From: an uncultured Eubacteriales bacterium
GTDB lineage: Bacteria > Bacillota > Clostridia > Oscillospirales > Acutalibacteraceae
Direction: 5' to 3'
Assembly (NCBI GenBank): GCA_934636435.1
Contig: CAKUAQ010000052.1
Location: 1-11,471 of the forward strand
DNA: 11,471 nucleotides
Made by a program: the position numbers and the translations under genes. Positions 1-6,070 of this stretch are shown here, in pieces (position 1 is the stretch's first letter; the number at the start of each line of letters is the position of its first letter). The notes under the pieces are model-generated. The model was not told the DNA's origin and made no database searches. It worked only from the letters and a program-made list of their open reading frames with translations.

Positions 1-169
1 GGCTAATCCGACTCCAATAAACATACCGTCTCCACATAGCTCGGGACAATGGCGTGAATAAATAAAGCATATATCAACGCTGTTGTCGCAACTGTCCTCG
101 TAAAGAATATGCCGTCGACCAGTTAAAAATAATCTCTTGGATCGATCTGATAGCTCTGTTACCTGAGAA
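1..169. other. Left-edge AT-rich stretch, no identifiable gene
   Basis: I cannot assign a gene here. One minus-strand frame stays open from about position 330 to the window edge but has no ATG before its last few codons and mostly overlaps the acetyltransferase gene. A second minus frame (3-122) ends with VETVCLL plus three residues and a stop at 3-5; this resembles the C-terminal tail of RlmD-type methyltransferases (compare HCEVVTLI in the rlmD of this window) but lacks a start codon and any preceding homologous domain. The composition is more AT-rich than the rest of the window. It may be decayed coding DNA or intergenic sequence. Confidence 0.35.
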
Positions 170-631
170 CTATAAAGCCAATGATAAATTGAAATATGGT
201 ACCTCGCTTTCACCGACCGGCTGTATTTCCTCGCCGTCAACGCTAAAACCGAGTCTTCGGTAAAACGACAATGCCTGTTTGTTTCTCTTCTGAACGTCAA
301 GCTTGATTTTTGTGACTGTCGGGTTTGCTGCGATTAACTCGGCTATGATCTCTTTCCCATATCCCATATATCTTTTTTGCGGATGGAGTACGATGATATC
401 TATCTTACAGATTCCTTTTACGATAGAATACATAATCCATCCGACTTTCTCTTGGCCATCGGATACGATATATGACTGTTCTGACAAATAGTAAGTTGCT
501 ATCCGTTCCTGCCATTCTTCTTGCGTAGTATCGTTTTCAGCAAAATACAATTCGTACTCCGGAATACTGAATATCTCAGTCAGAAAAGCCGCATCCTCCT
601 TTGTAATCCTTTTAAAATGCAAATCCATCAT
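170..631 (-). CDS. GNAT-family N-acetyltransferase
   Basis: A 153-residue protein the length of a single GNAT domain, which transfers an acetyl group from acetyl-CoA to an amine; the substrate cannot be read from the sequence. Visible family marks are the beta-4 strand IDIIVLHP (about 78-85), the acetyl-CoA loop QKRYMGYGKE (about 86-95, a variant of the Q/RxxGxG/A signature), and the late motif NKQALSFYRRLGF (about 117-129), typical of GNAT C-termini. AGGAG at 632-636 directly abuts the first ATG, so the second ATG at 628 may be the real start. It lies 50 bases downstream of rlmD on the same strand with no visible terminator between, so cotranscription is possible. The gene is markedly more AT-rich than its neighbours, which suggests horizontal acquisition. 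Family assignment is secure; function is not. Confidence 0.88.
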   Translation of the reverse strand: MMDLHFKRITKEDAAFLTEIFSIPEYELYFAENDTTQEEWQERIATYYLSEQSYIVSDGQEKVGWIMYSIVKGICKIDIIVLHPQKRYMGYGKEIIAELIAANPTVTKIKLDVQKRNKQALSFYRRLGFSVDGEEIQPVGESEVPYFNLSLAL

Positions 632-681
632 CTCCTAACATTCCTAAATAGATCGCTCTTCCTTTCTTTTTCACATATATT

Positions 682-2085
682 CTATCGTTTCAACCCGGCT
701 CGAGTGATCAATGTGACTACCTCACAATGGGCGGTGCGCGGGAACAAATCCACCGGCTGCACCGCCCGGGCAACATAACCCAGGTGAGCAAATCTTGCCA
801 GATCCCGCGCCAGCGTCGCCGGATCGCAGGATACATACACCAACCGCCGCGGCGCCATCTTGGTGATCGTGTCGATCAATTCCGCGTCGCAGCCTTTGCG
901 GGGCGGGTCGACCACCACCACATCCGGGTGTATCCTCTCCGCCGCCAGTTGCTCCGCCGCCTGCGCCGCATCGCCGCATAGGAAACGGGCATTGTCGATG
1001 CCGTTGATCTGCGCATTGCGGCGCGCATCCTCTACCGCCTCCGGCACTACCTCCACGCCGATAATCTGTCCGGCCTGCCGTGCCATGGACAGGCCGATGG
1101 TGCCGGTGCCGCAATACAGATCCAGAAGGGTCTCTTTTCCGGTGAGCCCCGCCAGTTCGGCTGCCGTGCGATACAGTCGTTCGGCCTGGGTGTGATTCAC
1201 CTGATAGAACGACCGTGGCGACAGCCGGAACCGCAGTCCGCACAGGGTATCCTCGATTCCATCGTCGCCCCACAGCACGTAGCCGCGTCTTCCGAGGATA
1301 ACATTGGTCTTTTCCGGATTCACATTCACCGACAGACTGGCCAGCTGCGGCGCTGCCTCCCGCACGGCGGTAATCAGCGCCGGCACGGCGGGCAGCTTTC
1401 CGTGGCGGCAGACAAGGCACACCATCATCTGTCCTGAAACCGCCCCCTGACGGATGTAAATGTGCCGCACCAGCCCGCTGTGGCTCGTCTCGTCATAGGC
1501 GGGTACGCGGTTTTCTGCCATCCAGCGGGCGATAGCGTTCAGCACCGGCTGAAAGCTCTCCGGCTGCAGCATACAGTCCCGTACCGGCACGATCCGGTGG
1601 CTGCGTGGCGCAAAAAAGCCCAGCAGCGGCTTATCGCCGGGCGGTCCGTCCGGTGCCACCGGGAATTGCGCTTTATTCCGATAGCGGTCCGGCTGCGCTG
1701 CCGCCAGCAGCGGCAGCGGTTCCGCTGTGATGCCGCCGACCCGGCGCAGGGTGTCTCGCACCCAGTCCTGCTTATAGCGGCTCTCGGCCTCATAGGTCAC
1801 ATGACGCCATACACACCCGCCGCATTGGCCGTAAACACCGCATCCGGCGCAGCCGTCCGCATTCCGATCGGGCGAGGGGCGCAGCACCTCCTCCAAGCGG
1901 CCGAACGCATGGGCCTTCTGCACCTTCACGATGCGGCAGAGAATCCGATCTCCTACCGCCGTGCGCGGAACGAATACCACAAAGCCCGGCTGTGGTATGT
2001 CGGCATCCGTATAGCGGGCTACGCCGTTGCCCTCGCCGGTAATGCCGATGATCTCCAGTTCGGTCAGTTGATTCTTTGCCAGCAT
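682..2085 (-). CDS. rlmD: 23S rRNA (uracil-C5)-methyltransferase, RlmD/RumA family
   Basis: A 467-residue SAM-dependent enzyme making 5-methyluridine in 23S rRNA (U1939 in E. coli; Gram-positive RlmCD members also modify U747). Domains in order: an N-terminal TRAM-like RNA-binding beta-barrel (about 8-68); a 4Fe-4S site with C82, C88, C91 and probably C171 (C79 is an extra nearby Cys); a central domain; the RNA-contact stretch SPRSFYQVN (289-297); SAM motif LDLYCGTGTIG (321-331); DPPRKG (393-398); the catalytic nucleophile C420 in YVSCDPATLARD; and a final DLFPRTAHCE with E455 as probable base. Length is normal and all key residues are present. Its ATG overlaps the stop of the upstream YgjV-like gene by one base (TAATG), so translation is likely coupled. 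Whether it acts on one site or two cannot be told from sequence. Confidence 0.95.
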   Translation of the reverse strand: MLAKNQLTELEIIGITGEGNGVARYTDADIPQPGFVVFVPRTAVGDRILCRIVKVQKAHAFGRLEEVLRPSPDRNADGCAGCGVYGQCGGCVWRHVTYEAESRYKQDWVRDTLRRVGGITAEPLPLLAAAQPDRYRNKAQFPVAPDGPPGDKPLLGFFAPRSHRIVPVRDCMLQPESFQPVLNAIARWMAENRVPAYDETSHSGLVRHIYIRQGAVSGQMMVCLVCRHGKLPAVPALITAVREAAPQLASLSVNVNPEKTNVILGRRGYVLWGDDGIEDTLCGLRFRLSPRSFYQVNHTQAERLYRTAAELAGLTGKETLLDLYCGTGTIGLSMARQAGQIIGVEVVPEAVEDARRNAQINGIDNARFLCGDAAQAAEQLAAERIHPDVVVVDPPRKGCDAELIDTITKMAPRRLVYVSCDPATLARDLARFAHLGYVARAVQPVDLFPRTAHCEVVTLITRAGLKR

Positions 2086-2603
2086 TAGTCTGCCGCTCCT
2101 TTACGCTTCTCCAATCTTTCCCGCAGGAAATACACCAGCACAGATCCGATATCCAGGGTCTCACACACGATCCCGGCCCAGGATAGAACATGGATATTAT
2201 AGACCATCCATGCGGGGGAGGTAACCGTCAGCTGTGTTATTTTGATGATCTTGGCATCGTCGGTCCACAGGGCCATCGTGGAGCCGACGAGCGCCAGTAG
2301 CGGGAACAGGGAGAACCAGCTCTCCCAGGAAAGCAGGGAGACCCCCACGATGGCTGCCAGCATGATCCACATGGTCGGCCGCCGCATCACCCATGGTCTG
2401 CGAGAGGTCACCAGCAGGTTGCGCACCAGCAGGGCGCTTTCCATGACCGCTCCGGATATCTCTCCCAGCATCAGATAATGCGCTACGAACAACGCTGCAC
2501 TGACTGTCCAGAAACAGGCAATCGTCCGCTCCCTGCGGCATTGAAATGAAGATACCAGCGCCGCAGTGGCGAACATTCCTATGATTTGTCCCGCGAGACG
2601 CAT
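2085..2603 (-). CDS. YgjV-family inner-membrane protein
   Basis: A 172-residue, strongly hydrophobic protein with about five to six predicted membrane segments (roughly 4-22, 28-47, 76-92, 96-113, 123-141 and 143-160). Features matching the YgjV family are a first helix starting with G-Q-I-I-G, HYLMLG after helix 2, the conserved ESALLVRNLLV stretch near residues 55-65, a mid-protein LFPLLALVGSTMALW, and PAWMVYN near 130-136. The E. coli YgjV is of similar length (183 aa); its biochemical function is unknown to me. The start is well fixed: AGGAGG at 2611-2616 lies seven bases upstream of the ATG. The stop overlaps the rlmD start, so the two form a coupled pair. A terminator-like hairpin lies upstream, separating it from the zinc-ribbon gene, but I see no clear promoter of its own. 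Confidence 0.85.
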   Translation of the reverse strand: MRLAGQIIGMFATAALVSSFQCRRERTIACFWTVSAALFVAHYLMLGEISGAVMESALLVRNLLVTSRRPWVMRRPTMWIMLAAIVGVSLLSWESWFSLFPLLALVGSTMALWTDDAKIIKITQLTVTSPAWMVYNIHVLSWAGIVCETLDIGSVLVYFLRERLEKRKGAAD

Positions 2604-2633
2604 TGTGTTTCCTCCTGCCCAATCGAGTTGTAC

Positions 2634-2668
2634 AAAATAAGCGGCGTTCTCCCGCTGGAAGAACGCCG
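2634..2668 (-). terminator. Probable intrinsic terminator after the zinc-ribbon gene
   Basis: A perfect 9-bp stem (2660-2668 with 2642-2650, CGGCGTTCT/AGAACGCCG) with a 9-base loop. Read on the minus strand it is followed by a short T-rich tail (CTTATTTTGT). It lies 16 bases past the stop of the zinc-ribbon gene and before the YgjV-like gene. The tail is interrupted, so termination may be partial and the downstream genes may depend on readthrough. Confidence 0.65.
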
Positions 2669-2684
2669 TCGGGTTGTTCCTGAT

Positions 2685-3044
2685 TTACAGCTTTTGTCCG
2701 CACTTGCTGCAATAAGAAGCGTCCTCGGTGTTGACGGCTCCGCAGCCGGCGCAGGTCTTTTTGCCGCGGTTGTTGTCGATCTCCGCCTGCAAGCGCGCGT
2801 TGTCGGCATTCAGCTCATCCACCTGCGCGATCAGTTCGGCGATGGTCTCCTCATTGAGCGGCTCATCCTTCTTACGGCTGTCATACAGCAGTCGGCCGAG
2901 TGCCTCCATGGTGGCCTCGATGGCCTTGTCGTTTTCCGTGATCTTATACTTCATCTTTGCCAGATCGGCCATATCTGTGACCTTCCGCCCGGCGGCTTCC
3001 GCCAAACGCTTTGCTTCATAGACCAGTTCTTCCCAGGTTTTCAT
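2685..3044 (-). CDS. Coiled-coil protein with C-terminal zinc ribbon
   Basis: A 119-residue soluble protein. The N-terminal ~60 residues are charged and helical, followed by a predicted coiled coil (about 62-93, with spaced Leu/Ile in EELIAQVDELNADNARLQ-like heptads). It ends in a rubredoxin-type zinc ribbon with C98-x2-C101 and C112-x2-C115 (CAGCG...CSKCG). No signal peptide or membrane segment is visible. Small proteins of this layout, with a helical body and terminal zinc ribbon, occur in clostridial genomes as uncharacterised proteins; I cannot assign a function. The start is supported by AAGGAG at 3053-3058, eight bases upstream. It probably has its own promoter (TATAAT at 3094-3099) and is followed by a hairpin terminator, so it is likely monocistronic. 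Confidence 0.85.
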   Translation of the reverse strand: MKTWEELVYEAKRLAEAAGRKVTDMADLAKMKYKITENDKAIEATMEALGRLLYDSRKKDEPLNEETIAELIAQVDELNADNARLQAEIDNNRGKKTCAGCGAVNTEDASYCSKCGQKL

Positions 3045-3093
3045 CTGAATCGCTCCTTACTTGTGGTAAAATAGGCATCTTACTCTAAAATAC

Positions 3094-3113
3094 ATTATAC
3101 ACCCGCTTGTCAA
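3094..3113 (-). promoter_or_regulatory. Candidate promoter for the zinc-ribbon gene
   Basis: On the minus strand a perfect -10 hexamer TATAAT (3094-3099) lies about 50 bases upstream of the zinc-ribbon ATG. A perfect TTGACA (3108-3113) is only 8 bases upstream of it, far short of the usual 16-18. At the normal 17-base distance the hexamer is a poor TTTCAT; alternatively TTGACA could pair with TATTTT at a 15-base spacing. Position and composition support a promoter, but which hexamers are used is unresolved. Confidence 0.45.
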
Positions 3114-3162
3114 GAAATGAAACGGCTCACCGGTATTTTTTTGATAAAAACCGGCATACAGG

Positions 3163-3180
3163 CCACGGAAATCAATTTTC
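3163..3180 (+). repeat. Left terminal inverted repeat of the MITE-like element
   Basis: CCACGGAAATCAATTTTC; exact reverse complement of 3543-3560. Identity stops at both edges of the 18 bases. Confidence 0.85.
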
Positions 3181-3542
3181 CAAGACCGCACACAAAAGAT
3201 CAAGTTCCAGCAGGCAATCCGGCAGTAACCTTCGCCATAATGAACATCTAACAACCGGTGCATCGACTCCACGGCCCACTCCATTCGTGCATGATGAAGC
3301 AGCTCTTCCGCCGACAGCTTGCGGCTGGAAATGTAGCAGTGCCACTCTTCGGTACGCTTGCCGTCAGCTTCGACTTCCTTTCGGATTGCGCCGATGCAGC
3401 ACAGATTCTTCCGTTTCTCCCTCCCACACAGCCAAGCAGCATCGTCGTTCGTGTACGCCGTCCGGATTTCAATCCGCTCGCGGTTCTTTTCCACCGTCCG
3501 CTTCTTGTCCATGCCTACAGTATACCACTTTTTCCGTGATTT

Positions 3543-3560
3543 GAAAATTGATTTCCGTGG
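3543..3560 (-). repeat. Right terminal inverted repeat of the MITE-like element
   Basis: GAAAATTGATTTCCGTGG; exact reverse complement of 3163-3180. It ends 16 bases before the -35 box of the promoter at 3577-3605. Confidence 0.85.
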
Positions 3561-3576
3561 ATGCGGGCTTTTTCCC

Positions 3577-3605
3577 TTGACATTTGCCGTCGGATAGGCT
3601 ATAAT
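3577..3605 (+). promoter_or_regulatory. Consensus sigma-A promoter for the 70-aa protein
   Basis: TTGACA (3577-3582), exactly 17 bases, then TATAAT (3600-3605): a perfect match in both hexamers and spacing. Transcription would begin near 3612, giving a leader of about 36 bases before the ATG at 3648. It lies 16 bases outside the right inverted repeat of the MITE-like element. Confidence 0.9.
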
Positions 3606-3647
3606 TATGACAGATTTGTAACCTATTCGCTGAAAGGAGTCTTACCG

Positions 3648-3860
3648 ATGAAATGCTCTAAGGATTGCAAATGGACTTGGATCGCCGTGGTGGCCGCTGT
3701 GGTGGCTGCGATTACGACGGTTGTGCTGCTGATGCTGCGTGCCCGTGCCAAGAAAATTTCCCGCCATGAGTGCGAGGGCTGTTTTGATTACGAGATGGAC
3801 GAATTGGATCAGCTGGCCGACGCCGAGCCGACGCAGGAGCCGGAAGCGAACGAAGAATAA
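3648..3860 (+). CDS. Small single-pass membrane protein, unrecognised
   Basis: A 70-residue protein of no family I recognise. Residues 1-9 carry two cysteines (C3, C7) and lysines; 10-30 form one hydrophobic membrane segment rich in Val/Ala; 31-37 are basic (RARAKK), a positive-inside stop suggesting the C-terminus is cytoplasmic. Then comes a second cysteine pair (C42-E-G-C45), and the tail (46-70) is strongly acidic (Asp/Glu) with Pro and Gln. The start is chosen from AAAGGAGT at 3633-3640, seven bases upstream; the longer in-frame extension to 3561 has no such site and would begin before the transcription start. It is an independent unit, with its own consensus promoter and a strong terminator directly behind it. 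Strong signals at both ends make it very likely a real, well-expressed gene despite its size. Confidence 0.82.
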   Translation: MKCSKDCKWTWIAVVAAVVAAITTVVLLMLRARAKKISRHECEGCFDYEMDELDQLADAEPTQEPEANEE

Positions 3861-3865
3861 TCGCC

Positions 3866-3900
3866 AAAAAGGAGCAGACAGTGTGGTCTGCTCCTTTTTT
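3866..3900 (+). terminator. Strong intrinsic terminator, probably bidirectional
   Basis: A perfect 14-bp stem (3866-3879 with 3886-3899) around the 6-base loop AGTGTG, with A-run on the left and T-run (TTTTTT) on the right. It starts five bases after the stop codon of the 70-aa protein. The A/T flanks let it work on either strand, though no minus-strand gene enters from the right here. Confidence 0.92.
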
Positions 3901-4005
3901 GAGACGATCTTTCGGTACGCTTGCGAAAAAGAACATTGCGTGGTTTCACCCGCGCCGCCTTTTTGTTTGGCGGATGACTTTACTGAAATATTAAGGAAGA
4001 AAACT

Positions 4006-4833
4006 ATGTGGATCTGTCCCATTTGTGGGTTGTCACTGGCCGCGACATCCGCCGGGTGGCAATGTGCCCGGCGGCACAGCTTTGACCGCAGCCGCAGCGG
4101 ATATGTGCATCTGCTGCCCGCCAACCGTAAGCACGGGAAAATGCCCGGCGACGATAAGCTGATGGTGGAGGCTCGCCGACGGTTTCTGGAGGGCGGCTGG
4201 TATGCGCCTCTGGCGGACGGGCTGTGCGAGCATCTGGAGCGGTATATGCCGCAAGGAGATTTTTTGGATATCGGTTGCGGCGAGGGATACTATACCGGCC
4301 GCATGGCGGCGGCTATCCGGCACCGGTATCCGGCGGCGGTCTGCGCCGGAATTGATATATCCAAGATCGCGTTGGACAAGGCAGCCCGTGTCTGCACCGA
4401 GGAGCAATTTGCCGTGGCCAGCGCGTTTCATCTGCCGGTGGCGGACGGGAGCTGCGCCGCGGTTGCCAATGTGTTTGCGCCGTATTGCGGCGAGGAGATC
4501 CGGAGGGTGATGCAGCCGGACGGGGTTTTCCTTATGGCCATCCCCGGTGAAGCACACCTGTGGGAGCTGAAGCAGTGCATCTACGACACGCCATATAAGA
4601 ATCAGGTCAAGCCCTTTGAGCTGCCGGGGCTTGACCTGATCGAACAGACCCATTTGCGGTATTCCATGGACTTGCCGGACAGAGAAACGGTGGAATCGCT
4701 GTTCCGCATGACGCCGTATTATTATAAAACCGGGCAGGCCGATCAGCTGAAGGCGGCGCAGATCGAGCATCTGTCGGTCACGGCGGAGTTTTTCATTCTG
4801 GCCTACCGGAAATCAGCTGCGCAGATCGGCTAA
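4006..4833 (+). CDS. rlmA: 23S rRNA (guanine-N1)-methyltransferase RlmA
   Basis: A 275-residue SAM-dependent methyltransferase that methylates N1 of a guanine in helix 35 of 23S rRNA (G745 for RlmA-I, G748 for RlmA-II/TlrB). The N-terminal zinc site is clear: C4, C7, C20 and H24 in CPICG...CARRH. It is followed by the family block SFDRSRSGYVHLLP (25-38) and PGDDKLMVEARRRFLEGG (47-64). SAM motif I is FLDIGCGEGYYT (86-97), with GIDISKIA (115-122) as motif II and VANVFAP (153-159) as motif IV. Length is normal. The ATG is set by the CPICG block and by AAGGA at 3993-3997; the frame is open further left but without homology. I see no convincing promoter in the 105-base leader. The gene ends inside the convergent rodA gene. 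Type I versus II is not decidable here, though Gram-positive homologues are usually type II. Confidence 0.93.
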   Translation: MWICPICGLSLAATSAGWQCARRHSFDRSRSGYVHLLPANRKHGKMPGDDKLMVEARRRFLEGGWYAPLADGLCEHLERYMPQGDFLDIGCGEGYYTGRMAAAIRHRYPAAVCAGIDISKIALDKAARVCTEEQFAVASAFHLPVADGSCAAVANVFAPYCGEEIRRVMQPDGVFLMAIPGEAHLWELKQCIYDTPYKNQVKPFELPGLDLIEQTHLRYSMDLPDRETVESLFRMTPYYYKTGQADQLKAAQIEHLSVTAEFFILAYRKSAAQIG

Positions 4834-5973
4834 ACTTTTGCGCCGGGTGTTTTGGGAGAAGGATACGCTGAGCACCAGCCCGATACCCAGATACAAGGTC
4901 GCCACCGAGCTGCCGCCGGCACTGAAAAAGGGGAGGGTGATGCCGATGACCGGCAATACACGCAGACACATTCCCAGATTGATGAGCGATTGAAATCCGA
5001 TGAGTGCCAGCATACCGACACACAGATATCCGCCCAGAATGTCCCGGGACTGCTTGGTGCAGCGCACCAGCTCAAATACCAGCAGCGCCAGCAGCAGAAA
5101 TAGCAGCAGACCGCCGATAAATCCGAATTCCTCCGCCGCCACGGTGAAAATGAGGTCGTTGTTCCGGGCAAAGGAGAATCCTTTGCCGCCCTGTAAATAT
5201 CCGACGCCGGTGAGCTTGCCGGAGCCGATGGCTTTCAGTCCCTCATACTGCTGCCAGCCGGTGGTGCTGAGGTACTTTTCCACATATGGGGGCAAAATGC
5301 AGAGAAACCGGGCCTTTTTATCGTCGGTGAGCAGATACGTCCATGCCAGCGGTACCAGCGCACATACACCGGCCAGCCCCAACACATAGTAGAGCAGGTT
5401 GACACCGCTGACCAGCAGCATACTGAGAAATATGAGGATGAACACCAGCGCCGTGCCGTCATCCCCCTGCAGGAATACCAGACCGATGGGGATAATGGCG
5501 TGGAGCGCCAGCAGTGCCAGCGTTTTGAACCGGCGGATATCCTGCTGCACCCGGGAGAGATGCACGGAAAAGGTGATGATGAAGCTGATCTTCATCAGCT
5601 CCGACGGCTGGAAGGTCAGGCGGAAGGAGCCGATGCGTATCCCTAGCCAGGCGGTATCGTCGGTGCCGGCCACATTCAGCCCCAGAGGGGTAAAGGTCAG
5701 CAGCACCAGTCCGACCGAGAGCGCGGCCCACACCGGCCACAGACGGCAGATGTCCTCATAGTCCACCTGAGAGATCAGCATGGCGAGGATCAGACCCACT
5801 GCCGATGCGCCGATCTGCATGATCACGCCGCTCATGCCGTTTCCGGCACTGTAAGAGGCAGAATACACCAGCAGACACCCGTAGACCGATGCTGCCAGAC
5901 ATAGCAGGATCAGCCGCAGGTTGGAATAATAGAAAAAGGTGCGTATGGACTGCTTTAACGAGTGTTTGGCCAA
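4813..5973 (-). CDS. rodA: FtsW/RodA/SpoVE-family peptidoglycan glycosyltransferase (RodA-like)
   Basis: A 386-residue polytopic membrane protein with about ten transmembrane segments, of the SEDS family that polymerises lipid II into glycan strands together with a class B penicillin-binding protein. Family motifs: WLGIRIGSFRLTFQPSELMK-type block (109-128, FQPSE at 121-125); QGDDGTAL (169-176), where D171 matches the essential Asp of the usual QPDLGT; AIGSGKLTGVGY (248-259); NNDLIFTVAAEEFGFIG (271-287); and LPVIGITLPFFSAGGSS (340-356). Short N-terminus and length favour RodA over FtsW, but SpoVE-like roles are possible. Start is TTG at 5973: an in-frame stop lies just upstream (5989-5991) and AAAGGATGGGAG precedes it, so no ATG is available. 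Unusual residues are the GDD for PDL change and SAGGSS for SYGGSS. It diverges from tsaE and overlaps rlmA tail to tail. Confidence 0.9.
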   Translation of the reverse strand: MAKHSLKQSIRTFFYYSNLRLILLCLAASVYGCLLVYSASYSAGNGMSGVIMQIGASAVGLILAMLISQVDYEDICRLWPVWAALSVGLVLLTFTPLGLNVAGTDDTAWLGIRIGSFRLTFQPSELMKISFIITFSVHLSRVQQDIRRFKTLALLALHAIIPIGLVFLQGDDGTALVFILIFLSMLLVSGVNLLYYVLGLAGVCALVPLAWTYLLTDDKKARFLCILPPYVEKYLSTTGWQQYEGLKAIGSGKLTGVGYLQGGKGFSFARNNDLIFTVAAEEFGFIGGLLLFLLLALLVFELVRCTKQSRDILGGYLCVGMLALIGFQSLINLGMCLRVLPVIGITLPFFSAGGSSVATLYLGIGLVLSVSFSQNTRRKSLADLRS

Positions 5974-6005
5974 GCCGCTCCCATCCTTTCAGAACATTCC
6001 TGTCC

Positions 6006-6034
6006 ATTATACCGAATTTTTACGCAAGATGCAA
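6006..6034 (-). promoter_or_regulatory. Promoter for rodA
   Basis: On the minus strand TTGCAT (6029-6034), a 17-base spacer and a perfect TATAAT (6006-6011). The start would fall near 5999, leaving a leader of about 25 bases to the TTG start codon of rodA. Confidence 0.75.
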
Positions 6035-6041
6035 GTTTCTC

Positions 6042-6070
6042 TTTAATTATTTACAAATGTGTGGTAAAAT
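6042..6070 (+). promoter_or_regulatory. Weak candidate promoter for the tsaE operon
   Basis: TAAAAT (6065-6070) with the poor -35 candidate TTTAAT (6042-6047) 17 bases upstream, in AT-rich DNA. It is the only -10-like site properly placed before tsaE. A 6+6 inverted repeat, ATACCT/AGGTAT (6069-6074 and 6081-6086), starts at its -10 box and covers the expected transcription start. Confidence 0.45.

Larger units (their letters stand above)
3057..3512 (-). pseudogene. ISAs1-family transposase remnant
   Basis: An open frame of 151 codons in which only residues about 7-99 (3216-3494) resemble an ISAs1/H-repeat type DDE transposase. Recognisable are RIEIRTAYTNDDAAWL, CIGAIRKEVE, WHCYISSRKLSAEELL and MEWAVESMHRLLDVHYGEG; the last block corresponds to the region of the final catalytic Glu (family form: W-S-V-E-S-M-H-W-L-L-D-V-H-F-G-E-D). 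The usual W after MH is R here and the D after GE is G, so it is also degrading by substitution. The N-terminal ~200 residues, with the first catalytic Asp residues, are absent. After C97-R98-I99 homology stops and the frame runs through the left inverted repeat (WKIDFRG) into unrelated DNA. A TATACT at 3519-3524 with an extended TGG just upstream may be the old IS promoter. Not a functional enzyme. Confidence 0.8.
3163..3560. mobile_element. 398-bp MITE-like deletion derivative of an ISAs1-family IS
   Basis: The element is bounded by perfect 18-bp terminal inverted repeats, CCACGGAAATCAATTTTC at 3163-3180 and its exact reverse complement at 3543-3560. Between them is only the middle-to-late part of an ISAs1-type transposase (on the minus strand) plus the terminal non-coding sequence of the IS. 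A full ISAs1 element is about 1.2-1.4 kb with a transposase near 370 aa, so both the first half of the gene and its last part are missing while the ends are intact. Such a structure could still be mobilised in trans by a complete copy elsewhere in the genome. I find no identical 8-10 base target duplication in the immediate flanks (CATACAGG versus ATGCGGGC), so the exact borders or age are uncertain. Confidence 0.75.

Noticed and set aside
3130..3154. CCGG...CCGG hairpin-like sequence with T- and A-runs left of the mobile element
   Set aside because: The stem has a mismatch and no U-tail follows on either strand; too weak to call a terminator.
3955..3973. Small hairpin CCGCC-N9-GGCGG before rlmA, considered as a regulator or terminator
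   Set aside because: Only five base pairs, with no T-tract after it; likely by chance in GC-rich sequence.
3739..4005. In-frame leftward extension of rlmA
   Set aside because: It would overlap the 70-aa gene in another frame and read through the strong terminator at 3866-3900; rlmA homology begins at the CPICG zinc motif right after the ATG at 4006.
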